A stretch of 43,082 nt of DNA, taken from the NCBI GenBank assembly GCA_030731845.1, contig JANQTF010000379.1:4686-47767 (forward strand). The letters run 5' to 3'. Source of the DNA: Bacteroidia bacterium (GTDB lineage: Bacteria; Bacteroidota; Bacteroidia; J057). Positions 35,501 through 42,411 of the stretch are shown here, in pieces; positions within the stretch are counted from its first letter, which is position 1; each line of letters begins with the position of its first letter. The translations under genes and the position numbers were made by a program. Below the pieces are notes generated by a model. That model saw nothing but the letters and a program-made list of their open reading frames with translations, was not told where the DNA came from and did not search any database.

Positions 35501-37726
35501 CATTATCTCACCATCACCGATGCTCTTGGTTGTGTGGGGCTCGATTCTGTGACCATCATTGCCCCACCCGGCATTTCGCTTTCCATTTCTCCGACCAACA
35601 TCAGCTGCTTTGGCCTATCAGATGGGGCTGCCACAGCCAATGTGAGTGGTGGGGGAGGCGGATTTTCTTTTCAGTGGAACAATGATCCGCTGTTGAATAC
35701 AGGCACAATTAGCGGTCTGGTTGCAGGTACTTACACGGTGGTCATCACCGATGCCAATGGTTGCCTGGGCTTTGATACCGTATTGCTCACCCAGCCTCCA
35801 CTCATCAGCACGGTTGCTAGCGGAGCCAATGAGACTTGTACTGCGGCAAATGGAGAACTCTATGCAGTAGCAAGTGGTGGTGCAGGAGGGTTTCAATATG
35901 TCTGGAACAGTAGCCCGGTGCAGGCTGGAGATAGCATCTCTGGCATTCCTGCCGGGACCTATCAGGTGATTGTGACAGATCAGAACGGCTGTCTGGACTC
36001 AGCAACGGTGACCATCATTGACGAAACCGCGCCTGAGATCCAGGTGGCTCAGGTGGTGAATGTGAGTTGTGCCAACGGGAGCAACGGAGGCGCACAGGTG
36101 ACCGCAACAGGCGGTACCGGGATCTATACTTTCAGCTGGAATACCCTTCCTATTCAAACAGGTGCTACGCTTAGCAATGTGCCTGCCGGAAGCTACACCG
36201 TGACGGTGGACGACGGGCAGTGCCAGACCACAGAAACGGTTGTGATCACGCAGCCGTTAGAGCTTATGGTGAGTATTTTGAATAGGGTGAATCCGAGTTG
36301 TGCTGCCTTTAGTGATGGGGCTATCACCCCTGTGGTGACTGGCGGCACGCCCGGGTATAGCTTTTTGTGGAGGAGCACGCCTGTGCAAACAGACAGCATC
36401 GCGTCCAATCTGCCTGGCGGCAACTATCGGGTAGTCGTGACCGACCGAAATGGTTGTCGAGATTCTATCTCTGCCTTGCTGGTAGCACCTGAGCCATTGG
36501 AAATGCTACTTTTTGGAGATTCGGTGAATTGCTTCGGAGAAACGACCGGTGTGGCCATCGCCACAGTCATTGGCGGCACTCGCCCTTACCAATACTCATG
36601 GTCAGGAACTACCGCCACCGGCGACACGGCCCGAAACCTCGGAATAGGCAACTATGGACTCACCGTGACAGATGCCAATGGCTGTGTGATTGGCGGAGAG
36701 GTAGCCGTGGGCGGACCTTCTGAGCTATTTGTAGAAGTGACCGGAACAGATTTGATATGTTTTGAAGGAAATGATGGAACAGCCTTGGCTGTGCCTTCGG
36801 GCGGCTCTGGTCCCTATTCTTTTTCCTGGACCTCTGGCGACAATGTAGATAATCCCCGGGCTCTGGCGGCTGGCACTTGGATCGTCACGGTCACTGACAC
36901 CCGTGGTTGCTCTGTCGATGGTGCGATCACGTTGGATCAACCTGATCCATTGGTGGTGACCTTGGGCGAATTTGAAGGCGCATTTTGCGACCTGCCCAAT
37001 GGATCCGCGACTGTGATTGCCTCGGGCGGCACGCCAGGATATGCGTTTGTATGGAACACAACCCCGGCTCAAAATGGCCCTCGGGCCACTGACCTGTATG
37101 GCGGCACGGCTGGCATTACCCCTGTGGTGACCCTCACCGATGCTAACGGATGTGTGCTGGCTGATACGGTTCGCATCCCCAATGATGCGCCTGCCATCGC
37201 CGATTTTACTACGGTGAATCTCGATCCAAGTCAGGAGATCCTCCTCAGCGAGGCCGATATTTTGTTTGATAATCTATCTCAGTTTGCTGTAGCCTACGAA
37301 TGGGATTTCGGAGACGGAGCCTTCTCGGATGACGAAAACCCGCTTCACAGATTCCCACAAGAGGGACAATATCGCGTGGTGTTAACGGCGTGGGATGCGA
37401 ATTTTTCCTGCCCGGATACTGCTTCGCTGTTGCTGCGAATCATTTATGACGGGTCCATTTTTATCCCGAATGCCTTTAGCCCAAATGGAGACGGCAGCAA
37501 CGACGTGTTCTTCTTCTTTGGCGAAGGAATCAGGGAGGTAGAGGTCTCGATCTTTGATCGCTGGGGGCGCAAAATTGCGGTACTCAACGGCCCTGCAGAT
37601 GGCTGGGACGGGACCATGATCGGCGGCGGAATCGCGCAGGAAGGGGTTTATGTCTATAAAATGGAAGGCAGATTGAACAATGGAGCCAGTCTTCGTCGCG
37701 GCGGCACGATTACGCTTGTGCGCTAG
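29540..37726 (+). CDS. Giant SprB-repeat adhesin with PKD and gliding-motility-associated (T9SS type B) C-terminus
   Basis: A 2728-aa surface protein in one uninterrupted frame. Residues 1-32 are a signal peptide. The N-terminal domain begins THVMGADLTYTC, a stretch found at the head of many Bacteroidota adhesins with the motif YRDCDG, and is followed by beta-sandwich and cadherin-like parts (to about 400) and two Ig/PKD-like parts, one apparently interrupted by an insert at about 513-708. Residues 852-2550 hold about 22 tandem SprB repeats, each with a 'C-G-x-x-D/N-G' start and a 'G-G-T-P-G-Y' turn. A PKD domain (AYEWDFGDGAFSDDENPLH, about 2582-2620) is followed by the type B sorting domain (FIPNAFSPNGDGSNDV, FDRWGRKI, GWDGT, EGVYVYKM, to the end). 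SprB is the mobile adhesin of gliding Flavobacterium and a T9SS cargo; the same role is inferred here. The 2728-aa length is well below that of SprB. Confidence 0.93.
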   Translation: MSQFLTFPSFRPSRLLLLFLFGLLLIPNKAQATHVMGADLTYTCLGGNQYQFTLTMYRDCDGVAALPAYNIDISSASCGQNAVLTLTQNSVIDISPICPALLPNSSCNGGPLPGVQQYIYSAIYTFPAQCTDWVISWAECCRNNAITNANIISIANGTETYIEATLDNLTVSCNSSPTFTNIPTPYVCAGELFQYNHGAVDPDGDSLAYELVNPLETTLGLPTNVNYIPPFSATYPVSTIPANSFGFDPATGQLTFTPDVQQRGITAILVKEYRNGKLIGTTMRDIQIVVQNCTNSLPVWGNPTAVAGGTLNGQVFTVCAGNTLSFSIGASDVNAANVLALSSNLATSIPAATLNSVGSNPITAGFSWATSLTDVGIHSFTLTVNDGACPILGRQTVGFEVYVQGPVQVSASDQTVCPGTTETIELRAQTPGSPGNGTYTWTPATGLSDPTSSAPSATVSEAISYTVTFSEGVCSSTATVDIEAVGELVVTPDTSLCSPGQVPLSSNFVLNLPPPPAFCGISTNTCGGPATTSIVGISTQATGTLANAGGAGSPFFGAYQNARTQLLFRASELNAAGVTPGIISQISLNTSSLFSVGGYNGFTLRMGCTGATELTGFEAGLAQVFTGLYTPVLGANTIVLTTPYEWDGSSNLVLEFCFANAVASGFDHVTYTNTNYNSVFFGFSNTTAGCNLTTGFSATQRPNVSFTSCPLAVTPVYSWTPGTGLTSTTAPSPTASVTGSVNYVLTVSTPGCAFTDTASITLSAPPTLTPFANLPLCVGDSVTIVPAGTNLTGTFSWTPAAGLSNPNILSPTAAPGISTLYTLTVSNACGTATRSVNVNVLPAPQIVFLTATDVTCFGANDGTATVLLANPANVTYQWTPSAGITSTVSNLAPGPYAVTVTDAGGCSSSGSISIIEPPLLTLSLVSSNNPTCNAGTDGSITVLAGGGTAPFEYSSDGITYQPGATLAGLGAGVYNVLVRDANLCVASVQVALTEPLPIGGQVSVTSSDCLLPTGTFTISGEGGAGGYSYSIGGVMFQGSGTFTGLAAGQYNVTIQDLNGCLGTIVVSVSANNAPVGSLSGLANVLCSGAATGSASVSATGGLAPYQFSLDGVTFQPTGTFTNLSAGNYTVQITDANGCPGFFDFTIQEPTPVTGFISSQIDVTCPGGSDGGILILGNGGTPAYQYSINGVVFSPVSTFNNLAAGAYTITIRDANLCSTTVPFTMNEPTALGATVVALTPVSCFGGTNGAFTVSGTGGNGTFTYSINGVNFFPSGSFTNLTGGNYTVTVRDIGNCEGTVVVNVPEPTLLALTAVKTDVSCSGLSDGTATLTASGGTPPYNYSQNGITFSPATTFSGLAAGAYTFTVEDSRGCLATASITIVSPPAVLANVLSSQDASCFGANDGTITVAGGGGTPGYQYSLSGPPFQASGTFTGLAPANYTVTVSDINGCFTSVAVLIAEPAAVIGTVTNVSNVACVGAANGSITVAGSGGNGAPFTYSLNGINFQTSPTFSGLSAGTYTITVRDANNCEGTTTATVADPVALMLSLVQNTSVLCPGGNTGQLEVMGGGGTVVTPGIYQYAINGGAFQASPIFPGLTAGTYTITVRDDNLCTTALPFTVTEPQALGLSVLSSINVTCFGGSDGGVTLTGSGGTPGYLFSTDGVTFQANGTFAGLSAGPFALTIQDANGCTGTASVTINQPTQVQLQVTNLLNVACFGDSTGAISVIGTGGNPGYLYGIVGSPLVPINSYAGIPAGAYPIIVSDILGCADTQIVVVTQPGPIGLAIDSTQNVLCNNGASGAIYLSVAGGIGPFTYIANGGVGQNSPNITGLTAGPYQILVTDAGGCQDSVSTALTEPSALVLTPGAITNVTCPGGNDGAASVVASGGTPGYTYNWIPTGANTPAVTALTAGSFLVDVTDLNGCLATLPVNVTEPAPIVGNIQITQGISCFGLSDAAAVANASGGAGGYVYVWSAGTATGNSVVNLPAGTHYLTITDALGCVGLDSVTIIAPPGISLSISPTNISCFGLSDGAATANVSGGGGGFSFQWNNDPLLNTGTISGLVAGTYTVVITDANGCLGFDTVLLTQPPLISTVASGANETCTAANGELYAVASGGAGGFQYVWNSSPVQAGDSISGIPAGTYQVIVTDQNGCLDSATVTIIDETAPEIQVAQVVNVSCANGSNGGAQVTATGGTGIYTFSWNTLPIQTGATLSNVPAGSYTVTVDDGQCQTTETVVITQPLELMVSILNRVNPSCAAFSDGAITPVVTGGTPGYSFLWRSTPVQTDSIASNLPGGNYRVVVTDRNGCRDSISALLVAPEPLEMLLFGDSVNCFGETTGVAIATVIGGTRPYQYSWSGTTATGDTARNLGIGNYGLTVTDANGCVIGGEVAVGGPSELFVEVTGTDLICFEGNDGTALAVPSGGSGPYSFSWTSGDNVDNPRALAAGTWIVTVTDTRGCSVDGAITLDQPDPLVVTLGEFEGAFCDLPNGSATVIASGGTPGYAFVWNTTPAQNGPRATDLYGGTAGITPVVTLTDANGCVLADTVRIPNDAPAIADFTTVNLDPSQEILLSEADILFDNLSQFAVAYEWDFGDGAFSDDENPLHRFPQEGQYRVVLTAWDANFSCPDTASLLLRIIYDGSIFIPNAFSPNGDGSNDVFFFFGEGIREVEVSIFDRWGRKIAVLNGPADGWDGTMIGGGIAQEGVYVYKMEGRLNNGASLRRGGTITLVR
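32093..37179 (+). repeat. Array of about 22 SprB repeats in the adhesin
   Basis: About 77 residues per unit on average, with the hallmark 'V-x-C-x-G-x-x-D/N-G' start, a 'GGTPGY' turn and a 'L-x-A-G-x-Y-x-V-x-V-x-D-x-x-x-C' end. Counting Cys-containing starts by eye gave 22 units (TDVTCFGANDG to the last EGAFCDLPNG). Some pairs share short near-identical DNA, e.g. the CGAATGATGG segment near 32116 and 33740. Repeats up to about 35100 mostly read 'YSxxGxxFQxSxTFxxL'; from about 35210 they read 'YxxxWxxxPxQxGxxxxxL', so the array has two sequence classes. Confidence 0.85.
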
Positions 37727-37805
37727 GGCGGAGCACTGGCACAAGGTTTTCGCGCACTTGCGTCTGAACGCTCTGGTTTAAGAAGGACCTTGAGGTTCTC
37801 TATAA

Positions 37806-37841
37806 AAAATCCTCCGGAGATATTGATCTCCGGGGGATTTT
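37806..37841. terminator. Strong bidirectional terminator between the adhesin and Rpn genes
   Basis: A 16-bp stem (37806-37821 with 37826-37841; one G-U pair) and a 4-nt loop lies in the 159-nt gap between the convergent stops. U-rich tracts occur on both strands (UUUU-G-UU after it on plus, U6 on minus). It should end transcription from both sides. Its core CCGGAGAT/ATCTCCGG recurs in a second hairpin at 38756-38785. Confidence 0.9.
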
Positions 37842-37885
37842 GTTGTGATCAGAACTGATTTGGTTCGATCCGGCAGCGTGTGAAA

Positions 37886-38719
37886 TTATGTTGAAGGATT
37901 ATCCATCTGAATCTCCTGATGAATGTCTTTGACTTTCTCTACGGCCAATCCAGTCACCTCGGCAATGTCTGAATAGGTGAGGGCATTTACCAGAAAGGGC
38001 TTAGATAGCAGCATCTTTTTTGCCGTTTCTAATTGAGTCTGTGTTTTTCCCACGTCAACCCCTTCGAGATAGCGGAGGTCTTGAGTGAGGTCGTAAGTAA
38101 AAGCCATGTTGCGTGATTGTAAGATGATCTCTTTGTGTAAATTACGTAAGTTGGAGAGTACTTCCAACTGTTGCATATATTTGTCGATACGAACTCCCTG
38201 GTTTGAAAGTTCTCTGAGTCTGAGGAGAATTTGTCGGATGACATCGGCGGGTTCGTGACCACGGTAATTGCATAAAATAGATAGAATGATCACTTCTGGG
38301 TGGGTAGAATTTACGAATCCATGATAATCGAAATTCTTCAGGTTCACCAGATGGTAGCGGTACCAGAGGTCGGGGTCACTGATTTCAGATGACATGGATG
38401 CTACCTCATTACCAATATACAGCACATATTGCCTGAGTTGGAGTTTGTGCTTTCTCCTCAAAATAGCGGCGTACTCCAGCATCCGGTCCACCATCTCTGA
38501 ATCGTTTTTTGACTGAAACTCAATCTGGAGGAGGAAGTTCTTATCTATCTGCTCCGTTCTGACAAGGAGCAGAAAGTCCGGCCTCCTTTCGAGGGTGACT
38601 TGTACATCGAAAGGAATCACCTCCATGTAGGTGAGTTGTAAGCCAAGGACGCGGTCAATTAGCGCTGGGAGGATCTCCTCAATGTTTTCCTTAATGATTT
38701 TGTCGTAATCCTGAGCCAT
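37886..38719 (-). CDS. Rpn/YhgA-like PD-(D/E)XK nuclease-family protein
   Basis: A 277-aa protein of the Rpn (recombination-promoting nuclease, formerly 'putative transposase YhgA-like') group. The nuclease core is recognisable: Asp48 in RRPDFLLLV and Glu67-x-Gln69 in LQIEFQSKND, an arrangement of the PD-(D/E)XK superfamily in which Gln replaces the usual Lys. The rest is helical and ends in IAEVTGLAVEKVKDIHQEI, like a helix-turn-helix segment. I took the start at Met in MAQDYDKIIKENIEEI, which matches family N-termini; an ATG at 38809 overlapping the stop of the upstream kinase as ATGA would add 30 residues and run through a hairpin. These proteins are multicopy in many genomes and stimulate recA-independent recombination in E. 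coli. The gene lies between two related hairpins. Confidence 0.82.
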   Translation of the reverse strand: MAQDYDKIIKENIEEILPALIDRVLGLQLTYMEVIPFDVQVTLERRPDFLLLVRTEQIDKNFLLQIEFQSKNDSEMVDRMLEYAAILRRKHKLQLRQYVLYIGNEVASMSSEISDPDLWYRYHLVNLKNFDYHGFVNSTHPEVIILSILCNYRGHEPADVIRQILLRLRELSNQGVRIDKYMQQLEVLSNLRNLHKEIILQSRNMAFTYDLTQDLRYLEGVDVGKTQTQLETAKKMLLSKPFLVNALTYSDIAEVTGLAVEKVKDIHQEIQMDNPST

Positions 38720-38755
38720 GGGTTGTGTGTTGGAATTTGATTCTTTTCTAGGAAG

Positions 38756-38785
38756 GATCTCCGGGACTAGTAGGCCCCGGAGATC
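38756..38785. repeat. Hairpin just upstream of the Rpn gene
   Basis: A perfect 10-bp inverted repeat, GATCTCCGGG (38756-38765) and CCCGGAGATC (38776-38785), with a 10-nt loop. It lies between the ROK kinase stop (38806) and the Rpn start (38719). No U-tract follows on the minus strand. It shares the 9-mer GATCTCCGG with the terminator hairpin on the other side of the Rpn gene (37825-37833). Confidence 0.85.
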
Positions 38786-38805
38786 AGCCTCATATTTCGC
38801 AATAA

Positions 38806-39720
38806 TCATTCAACCAGCATCGCAGCTCCAAACACGCCGGCACTATCTCCCAATTTGGGGCGAAGGATGGGCGTGTACATCTTGTGATTGAACACATATT
38901 TTTCTACCTCGGCGACGCCACGATCGTAGAGCACACCGATATTGCTCACGCCGCCACCCAGCACGATGGCATCCGGATCAAGCAGGTTGATGATAGAGGC
39001 GAGTCCTTTGCCAAAAAACTCCACGAGCCGGTCGAGGGTGGCTGCAGCGTGTGGATCTGTGCCTGCCTGTGCGCGTTCCACGATTTCCTTGAGCTTGCGC
39101 TCCTCGCCAGAAATGCTGGTGTAATAGCGCTGCAAGTTGGGGCCCGACAAGATGGTTTCCACACAGCCTGTTTTTCCGCAGTAGCAAAGCCCGCCCGATT
39201 CGTCGAGGAAATTATGTCCCCATTCTCCGGCGATGCCCTGAAGGCCATTGAGCACTTTGCCATGCACCACGATGCCACCGCCAACGCCTGTGCCCATGAT
39301 CACCCCAAATACCACCTCGGCATTCGGCACTTGGTCGGGCACGATGCCGAGCCTGGCTTCGGCAAGGGCAAAGCAGTTGGCATCATTGGCCATGAGGATG
39401 CTGAGGCCAAGGGCCTTTTCGACATCATCCTTGAGGGGCTTGCCGATGAGGCAAGTTGTGTTGGAGTTTTTGAGCGTATTGAGCTGCGGATCGAGGGCGC
39501 CGGGCGTGCCGATACCGATTTTGGTAGGCGTGAGGCCTGTCTCGTCCTTCAGCATGCCGATGAGCTTGGCAATTTGTGAGACAATGTGCTCATAGCCTTT
39601 TTCTTGCTCGGTCGGCACACGCAGGCGGGCAATGGTTTGGTAGCGGTTGTCTGCATCTACCACGACAGCTTCGATTTTGGTGCCGCCAAGGTCAATTCCC
39701 CAAATGGGTTTCATATTCAC
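38806..39720 (-). CDS. ROK-family sugar kinase
   Basis: A 304-aa ROK kinase, phosphorylating a hexose or amino-hexose with ATP. The ATP phosphate loop is GIDLGGTKIE (Asp10, Thr14), the catalytic Asp113 is in ANDANCFALAEA, GTGVGGGIV is the second phosphate motif, and GIAGEWGH (Glu166, His169) binds sugar. Zinc ligands are His169 with Cys179, Cys181 and Cys186 in CYCGKTGCVE. Glucokinase, fructokinase and N-acetylglucosamine kinase are all possible; the ROK family alone does not decide. There is no helix-turn-helix N-terminus, so it is an enzyme and not a NagC-type repressor. Met3 is an alternative start. A minus-strand -7 box TACTTTTG lies at 39838-39845. Confidence 0.9.
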   Translation of the reverse strand: MNMKPIWGIDLGGTKIEAVVVDADNRYQTIARLRVPTEQEKGYEHIVSQIAKLIGMLKDETGLTPTKIGIGTPGALDPQLNTLKNSNTTCLIGKPLKDDVEKALGLSILMANDANCFALAEARLGIVPDQVPNAEVVFGVIMGTGVGGGIVVHGKVLNGLQGIAGEWGHNFLDESGGLCYCGKTGCVETILSGPNLQRYYTSISGEERKLKEIVERAQAGTDPHAAATLDRLVEFFGKGLASIINLLDPDAIVLGGGVSNIGVLYDRGVAEVEKYVFNHKMYTPILRPKLGDSAGVFGAAMLVE

Positions 39721-39837
39721 GAGGTTGGAAGGTTAAAAAAAGGACATGGAATCCTCCCATCAATGAAGTAAGACTGTGAAGGCCCTTCGTGATTCATAAA
39801 GAAATAGGAGGGACAATCGGGTTCTACCCTTCATCGT

Positions 39838-39845
39838 CAAAAGTA
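39838..39845 (-). promoter_or_regulatory. Possible -7 promoter box for the ROK kinase gene
   Basis: The minus strand reads TACTTTTG, an exact TAnnTTTG match, 118 nt before the start at 39720. No TTG box was found at the ideal spacing. Confidence 0.3.
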
Positions 39846-39893
39846 GTGGTGCTGAAAGTTGGGAAAAATGGAGCAAAGAATTACAACTGGCCC

Positions 39894-39925
39894 AAAAAAA
39901 GCAGCGCTTCGGATGGAAGCGCTGC
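39894..39925 (-). terminator. Intrinsic terminator after the 648-aa barrel gene
   Basis: GCAGCGCTTC (39901-39910) and GAAGCGCTGC (39916-39925) make a perfect 10-bp stem with a 5-nt loop, followed on the minus strand by seven U residues. It is about 128 nt downstream of the barrel stop codon (40053). Confidence 0.92.
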
Positions 39926-40052
39926 GGCCATTCATTTCGGGGCAAAGGTAGGATGGAACTTGCCCCGAAGGGAGCGGACTTCAGCGGAGAGGAAATGTAG
40001 TAGCTGGTCGCTCCAGGCTATCATTTTCATCAATGTACAAAATAGGTTTGAA

Positions 40053-41999
40053 TTATCCACGCCCTCCTAGCAGTATTTGTGCCTGAAATTGCACAAACGG
40101 TCGAAAATTAATCACGGGCTGAAGTAGTTCCGACTCCCTGAAATTGGTGTTCAGGGTGGTGAGCTTGTCAATCTCACTGAATTTATAGGTAAGAATCTGC
40201 GCTTGCCACCAAATCGAAAAAGTGAGCGAAGCTCCGGATTTGTGCTGCCATTTTGTTCCGGTTACCGGCCCGGTCTGATGATTGCGTTGATGTAAATTGA
40301 TGGGAGTGAGCAGGTTTTCAAGACTCGTCATGGAGGTGTTGAGGTAGCGGAGCTGGGCCACGTGCTTGTATCCAGCATCGAGGGTGATGGCGTAGCTCGG
40401 CTTGTCTTTGCGAGATTTGAGGCGGTGATGCACATCGGCCCGGAGAATGAACTGGGTAGTAGTATCGAGGGTCGTTTCGGTGAATTGCTCCCAATTGAGG
40501 TAGGAAACATGGATTTGCCGACGATACATCTCTCCGTCGAAATCTGTGTAGCGATTGGCCCGGTAGGCCCAGGTGAGGCGTGTCTCGAGGTTGCGGGTGG
40601 ATCGGTTGGTGAGGTTTCGGTCGGCAAAATCTTTGATGTTGTAGGTCACATAGAGTGCCTGCTCGCCCTCGATGCGCCACCGATCACTTGGGAGCCACAG
40701 GTAGTTGAATTCCAGCCGGAGGTTGTGCTGGGTATAATTGTCCTGTGACCGTTCACTGAAGAGAAAAGCGTAGCGCCTTGTGGAGCCGAGAATCCGGTAG
40801 GTGGTCCGAAATTGTGGCGACCAATCGGCTTGCCAGGCCATGGTGAGCCCATAGTTGAGCTCGTCGTGATCGTCGAAATTATCCTCGGCAGGGGTGTCGT
40901 ATTGCAGGTAGCGATTGGTGCCGATGAGATCGAAGCGGTGGCGTTTCCAGGCCTGATACTGAAGCAAAAACTCAATGTTGGTCTGGTTGCGGAAATAATC
41001 TTTCTGCTCTTCGCGGTTTTGGATTCGCTCAAACTCCCGGTTTCCCAGCATTTGCGAATTATCCACCTGATACCTGCGGCTGAGAAACTGATATTCGTAG
41101 AGAAAATAGCCGCGCAATTTGTCCTGATTCACCGATACCCTTTGACTCGTACCCAAATCAATCTGGGCAAAGCGCAGGTCATTGAATTCAGGAATTCCCT
41201 CCGAAATGCGCTGATACTCAAAGATTCGGCGATTCTGAACCATGCGATTGTCAGATTCCCACACGATGCCGGGATACAGGGTGTAGCTCCACGCGAGCAC
41301 GGCTGCTGCGGTGTCTGAGCGAATGCGCTCGACAGATTCGGCCCGGTAATCATTCATCTCATTGGTGCCGGCAATCCCCGTAAAGGCAATCGAAGCTCCT
41401 TCCTCAAACTCCCGCGCCCAAGTGGATTGCCCACTTAGGTTGATTTGCCGACGAGGGGTCAGGTCTTTGTACCGTGCCGAAATCCTCGTGTCGGTGATCA
41501 GGCCATCTTCCCAGGCATTTTGCCAACTGATGATCATGGCGGGGGAAATCCCCTGATCCAGTCGCGAAGACCGATAGTCCCAACTATACCCGATGAGGGG
41601 CTGAATTCGAAGCTGTTCGGTGGGCTGATAGCTCGCGCCCAAGTATTGGCTGTAGCGTTGGTTTCCCGAGCTGAAAAATTGGTCCACTTCGGTCCAGCTA
41701 CTCAGTTTCCAGGATTTGCTGAGGCGGTAGTGCTGCCAGATGATGTGATGAAACTGCAATTGCACGAAGGGATTGCCTTTTCGGGTGCTGTTGAGCAGGT
41801 TTTCGTGGCGGGCCATCCAGTCGAGCTCATATTTTTCCTGCTGAATGAGATAGCGGAAATTGAGGTCTGTTCGGTAGGTGAAGTTGTTTTGCCGCTGAAA
41901 TTGTAGAGAAATGGCTGATCCGGGCGCTTGCGCCCACAGCCCCGAGGGAAGCCCCCAAAGTCCGAGTAGCAGGATCCAATGCCAAATGATTCGCCTCAC
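40053..41999 (-). CDS. Outer-membrane beta-barrel protein of unknown function
   Basis: A 648-aa exported protein. Residues 1-23 are a signal peptide (MRRIIWHWILLLGLWGLPSG with cleavage near WAQ). The remainder consists of many amphipathic strands of 9-12 residues with aromatic ends (FRYLIQQEKYELDW, HRFDLIGTNRYLQYD, YVTYNIKDFAD), separated by short charged turns, as in a large barrel. It lacks a TonB-dependent-receptor plug, a Ton box and any enzyme motif. The C-terminal strand FRPFVQFQAQILLGGRG does not end in an aromatic residue. I do not recognise the family. It is transcribed alone between a palindromic repeat element upstream and a terminator downstream. Confidence 0.78.
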   Translation of the reverse strand: MRRIIWHWILLLGLWGLPSGLWAQAPGSAISLQFQRQNNFTYRTDLNFRYLIQQEKYELDWMARHENLLNSTRKGNPFVQLQFHHIIWQHYRLSKSWKLSSWTEVDQFFSSGNQRYSQYLGASYQPTEQLRIQPLIGYSWDYRSSRLDQGISPAMIISWQNAWEDGLITDTRISARYKDLTPRRQINLSGQSTWAREFEEGASIAFTGIAGTNEMNDYRAESVERIRSDTAAAVLAWSYTLYPGIVWESDNRMVQNRRIFEYQRISEGIPEFNDLRFAQIDLGTSQRVSVNQDKLRGYFLYEYQFLSRRYQVDNSQMLGNREFERIQNREEQKDYFRNQTNIEFLLQYQAWKRHRFDLIGTNRYLQYDTPAEDNFDDHDELNYGLTMAWQADWSPQFRTTYRILGSTRRYAFLFSERSQDNYTQHNLRLEFNYLWLPSDRWRIEGEQALYVTYNIKDFADRNLTNRSTRNLETRLTWAYRANRYTDFDGEMYRRQIHVSYLNWEQFTETTLDTTTQFILRADVHHRLKSRKDKPSYAITLDAGYKHVAQLRYLNTSMTSLENLLTPINLHQRNHQTGPVTGTKWQHKSGASLTFSIWWQAQILTYKFSEIDKLTTLNTNFRESELLQPVINFRPFVQFQAQILLGGRG

Positions 42000-42112
42000 A
42001 AGGGGAAGTTACGGGAATTTCGGCAATGGACAGGCAGATGGGAAGAGACAATTCTGTGGAATCTGACGATACGAAAAATAGCAAGGGGGGCATGAAATGC
42101 TTCCTTTCTCAA

Positions 42113-42411
42113 GGGGAAATGCCTCATAGCTGTCCGGTTAAGAAAGGTGCCAGTCGCTACGCGCCTGGATAGAGAGCCTGCATTGTTTCTACCGAGGTGT
42201 CAGTCGCTACGCGCCTGGGCTGAGAGTTCGGATTTCCGGCCAAAAGTCGAAGCGCATAGCGATTCGAACCTCGGTAGAATCCCGTCTGCCCGTCAGTATT
42301 GCAGGCGCATAGCGACTGCCACCTTTCCCAGGTCCTGTAACTCAACGCTACTTACCATAACAACCGCATCTTTGACGTTTACCGGACGGCTATGGGGAAA
42401 TACCTCACAGC
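42113..42411. mobile_element. MITE-like element with flanking direct repeats and inverted termini
   Basis: Near-identical 18-bp direct repeats, GGGGAAATGCCTCATAGC at 42113-42130 and GGGGAAATACCTCACAGC at 42394-42411 (2 mismatches), flank the unit. Just inside are inverted termini TAGCTGTCCGGTTAA (42127-42141) and TTTACCGGACGGCTA (42378-42392), which pair at 13 of 15 positions. The interior is a nested palindrome of four modules (see the separate repeat entry). No transposase or long ORF is present. The order direct repeat, inverted terminus, interior, inverted terminus, direct repeat is that of a non-autonomous insertion. An 18-bp duplication with mismatches is long for a target-site duplication, so this remains an inference. 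The right repeat overlaps the last codon and stop of the adjacent barrel gene. Confidence 0.6.
42142..42327. repeat. Nested palindrome of four 26-30 bp modules (two direct, two inverted)
   Basis: Copy A is at 42142-42167 (core CAGTCGCTACGCGCCTG), copy B at 42187-42217 with the same 17-nt core exactly 50 nt later, copy C at about 42249-42279 inverted (core GCGCATAGCGATT) and copy D at 42302-42327 inverted (core CAGGCGCATAGCGACTG). A and D match as inverted repeats over 26 bp with 2 differences; B and C share TTCTACCGAGGT plus most of the rest. The whole can fold into a long two-step hairpin, in DNA or RNA. There is no U-tract at its end. Confidence 0.92.

Larger units (their letters stand above)
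39721..40052. other. Intergenic region holding a terminator and a possible promoter
   Basis: 332 nt between the 648-aa barrel gene and the ROK kinase, both leftward. The terminator (39894-39925) and a possible -7 box (39838-39845) are its only recognised elements. No small gene was seen. Confidence 0.4.

Noticed and set aside
38720-38809. Extended Rpn start with ATGA overlap to the ROK kinase stop
   Set aside because: The added 30 residues do not resemble the family N-terminus and run through the 38756-38785 hairpin; coupling cannot be ruled out.
38884-39579. 231-aa plus-strand ORF opposite the ROK kinase
   Set aside because: It is entirely antisense to a well-supported enzyme gene and lacks recognisable motifs.
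42142-42327. CRISPR-like array with 50-nt period
   Set aside because: Only two direct copies exist, the other two are inverted, and spacers share sequence; no cas gene is nearby.
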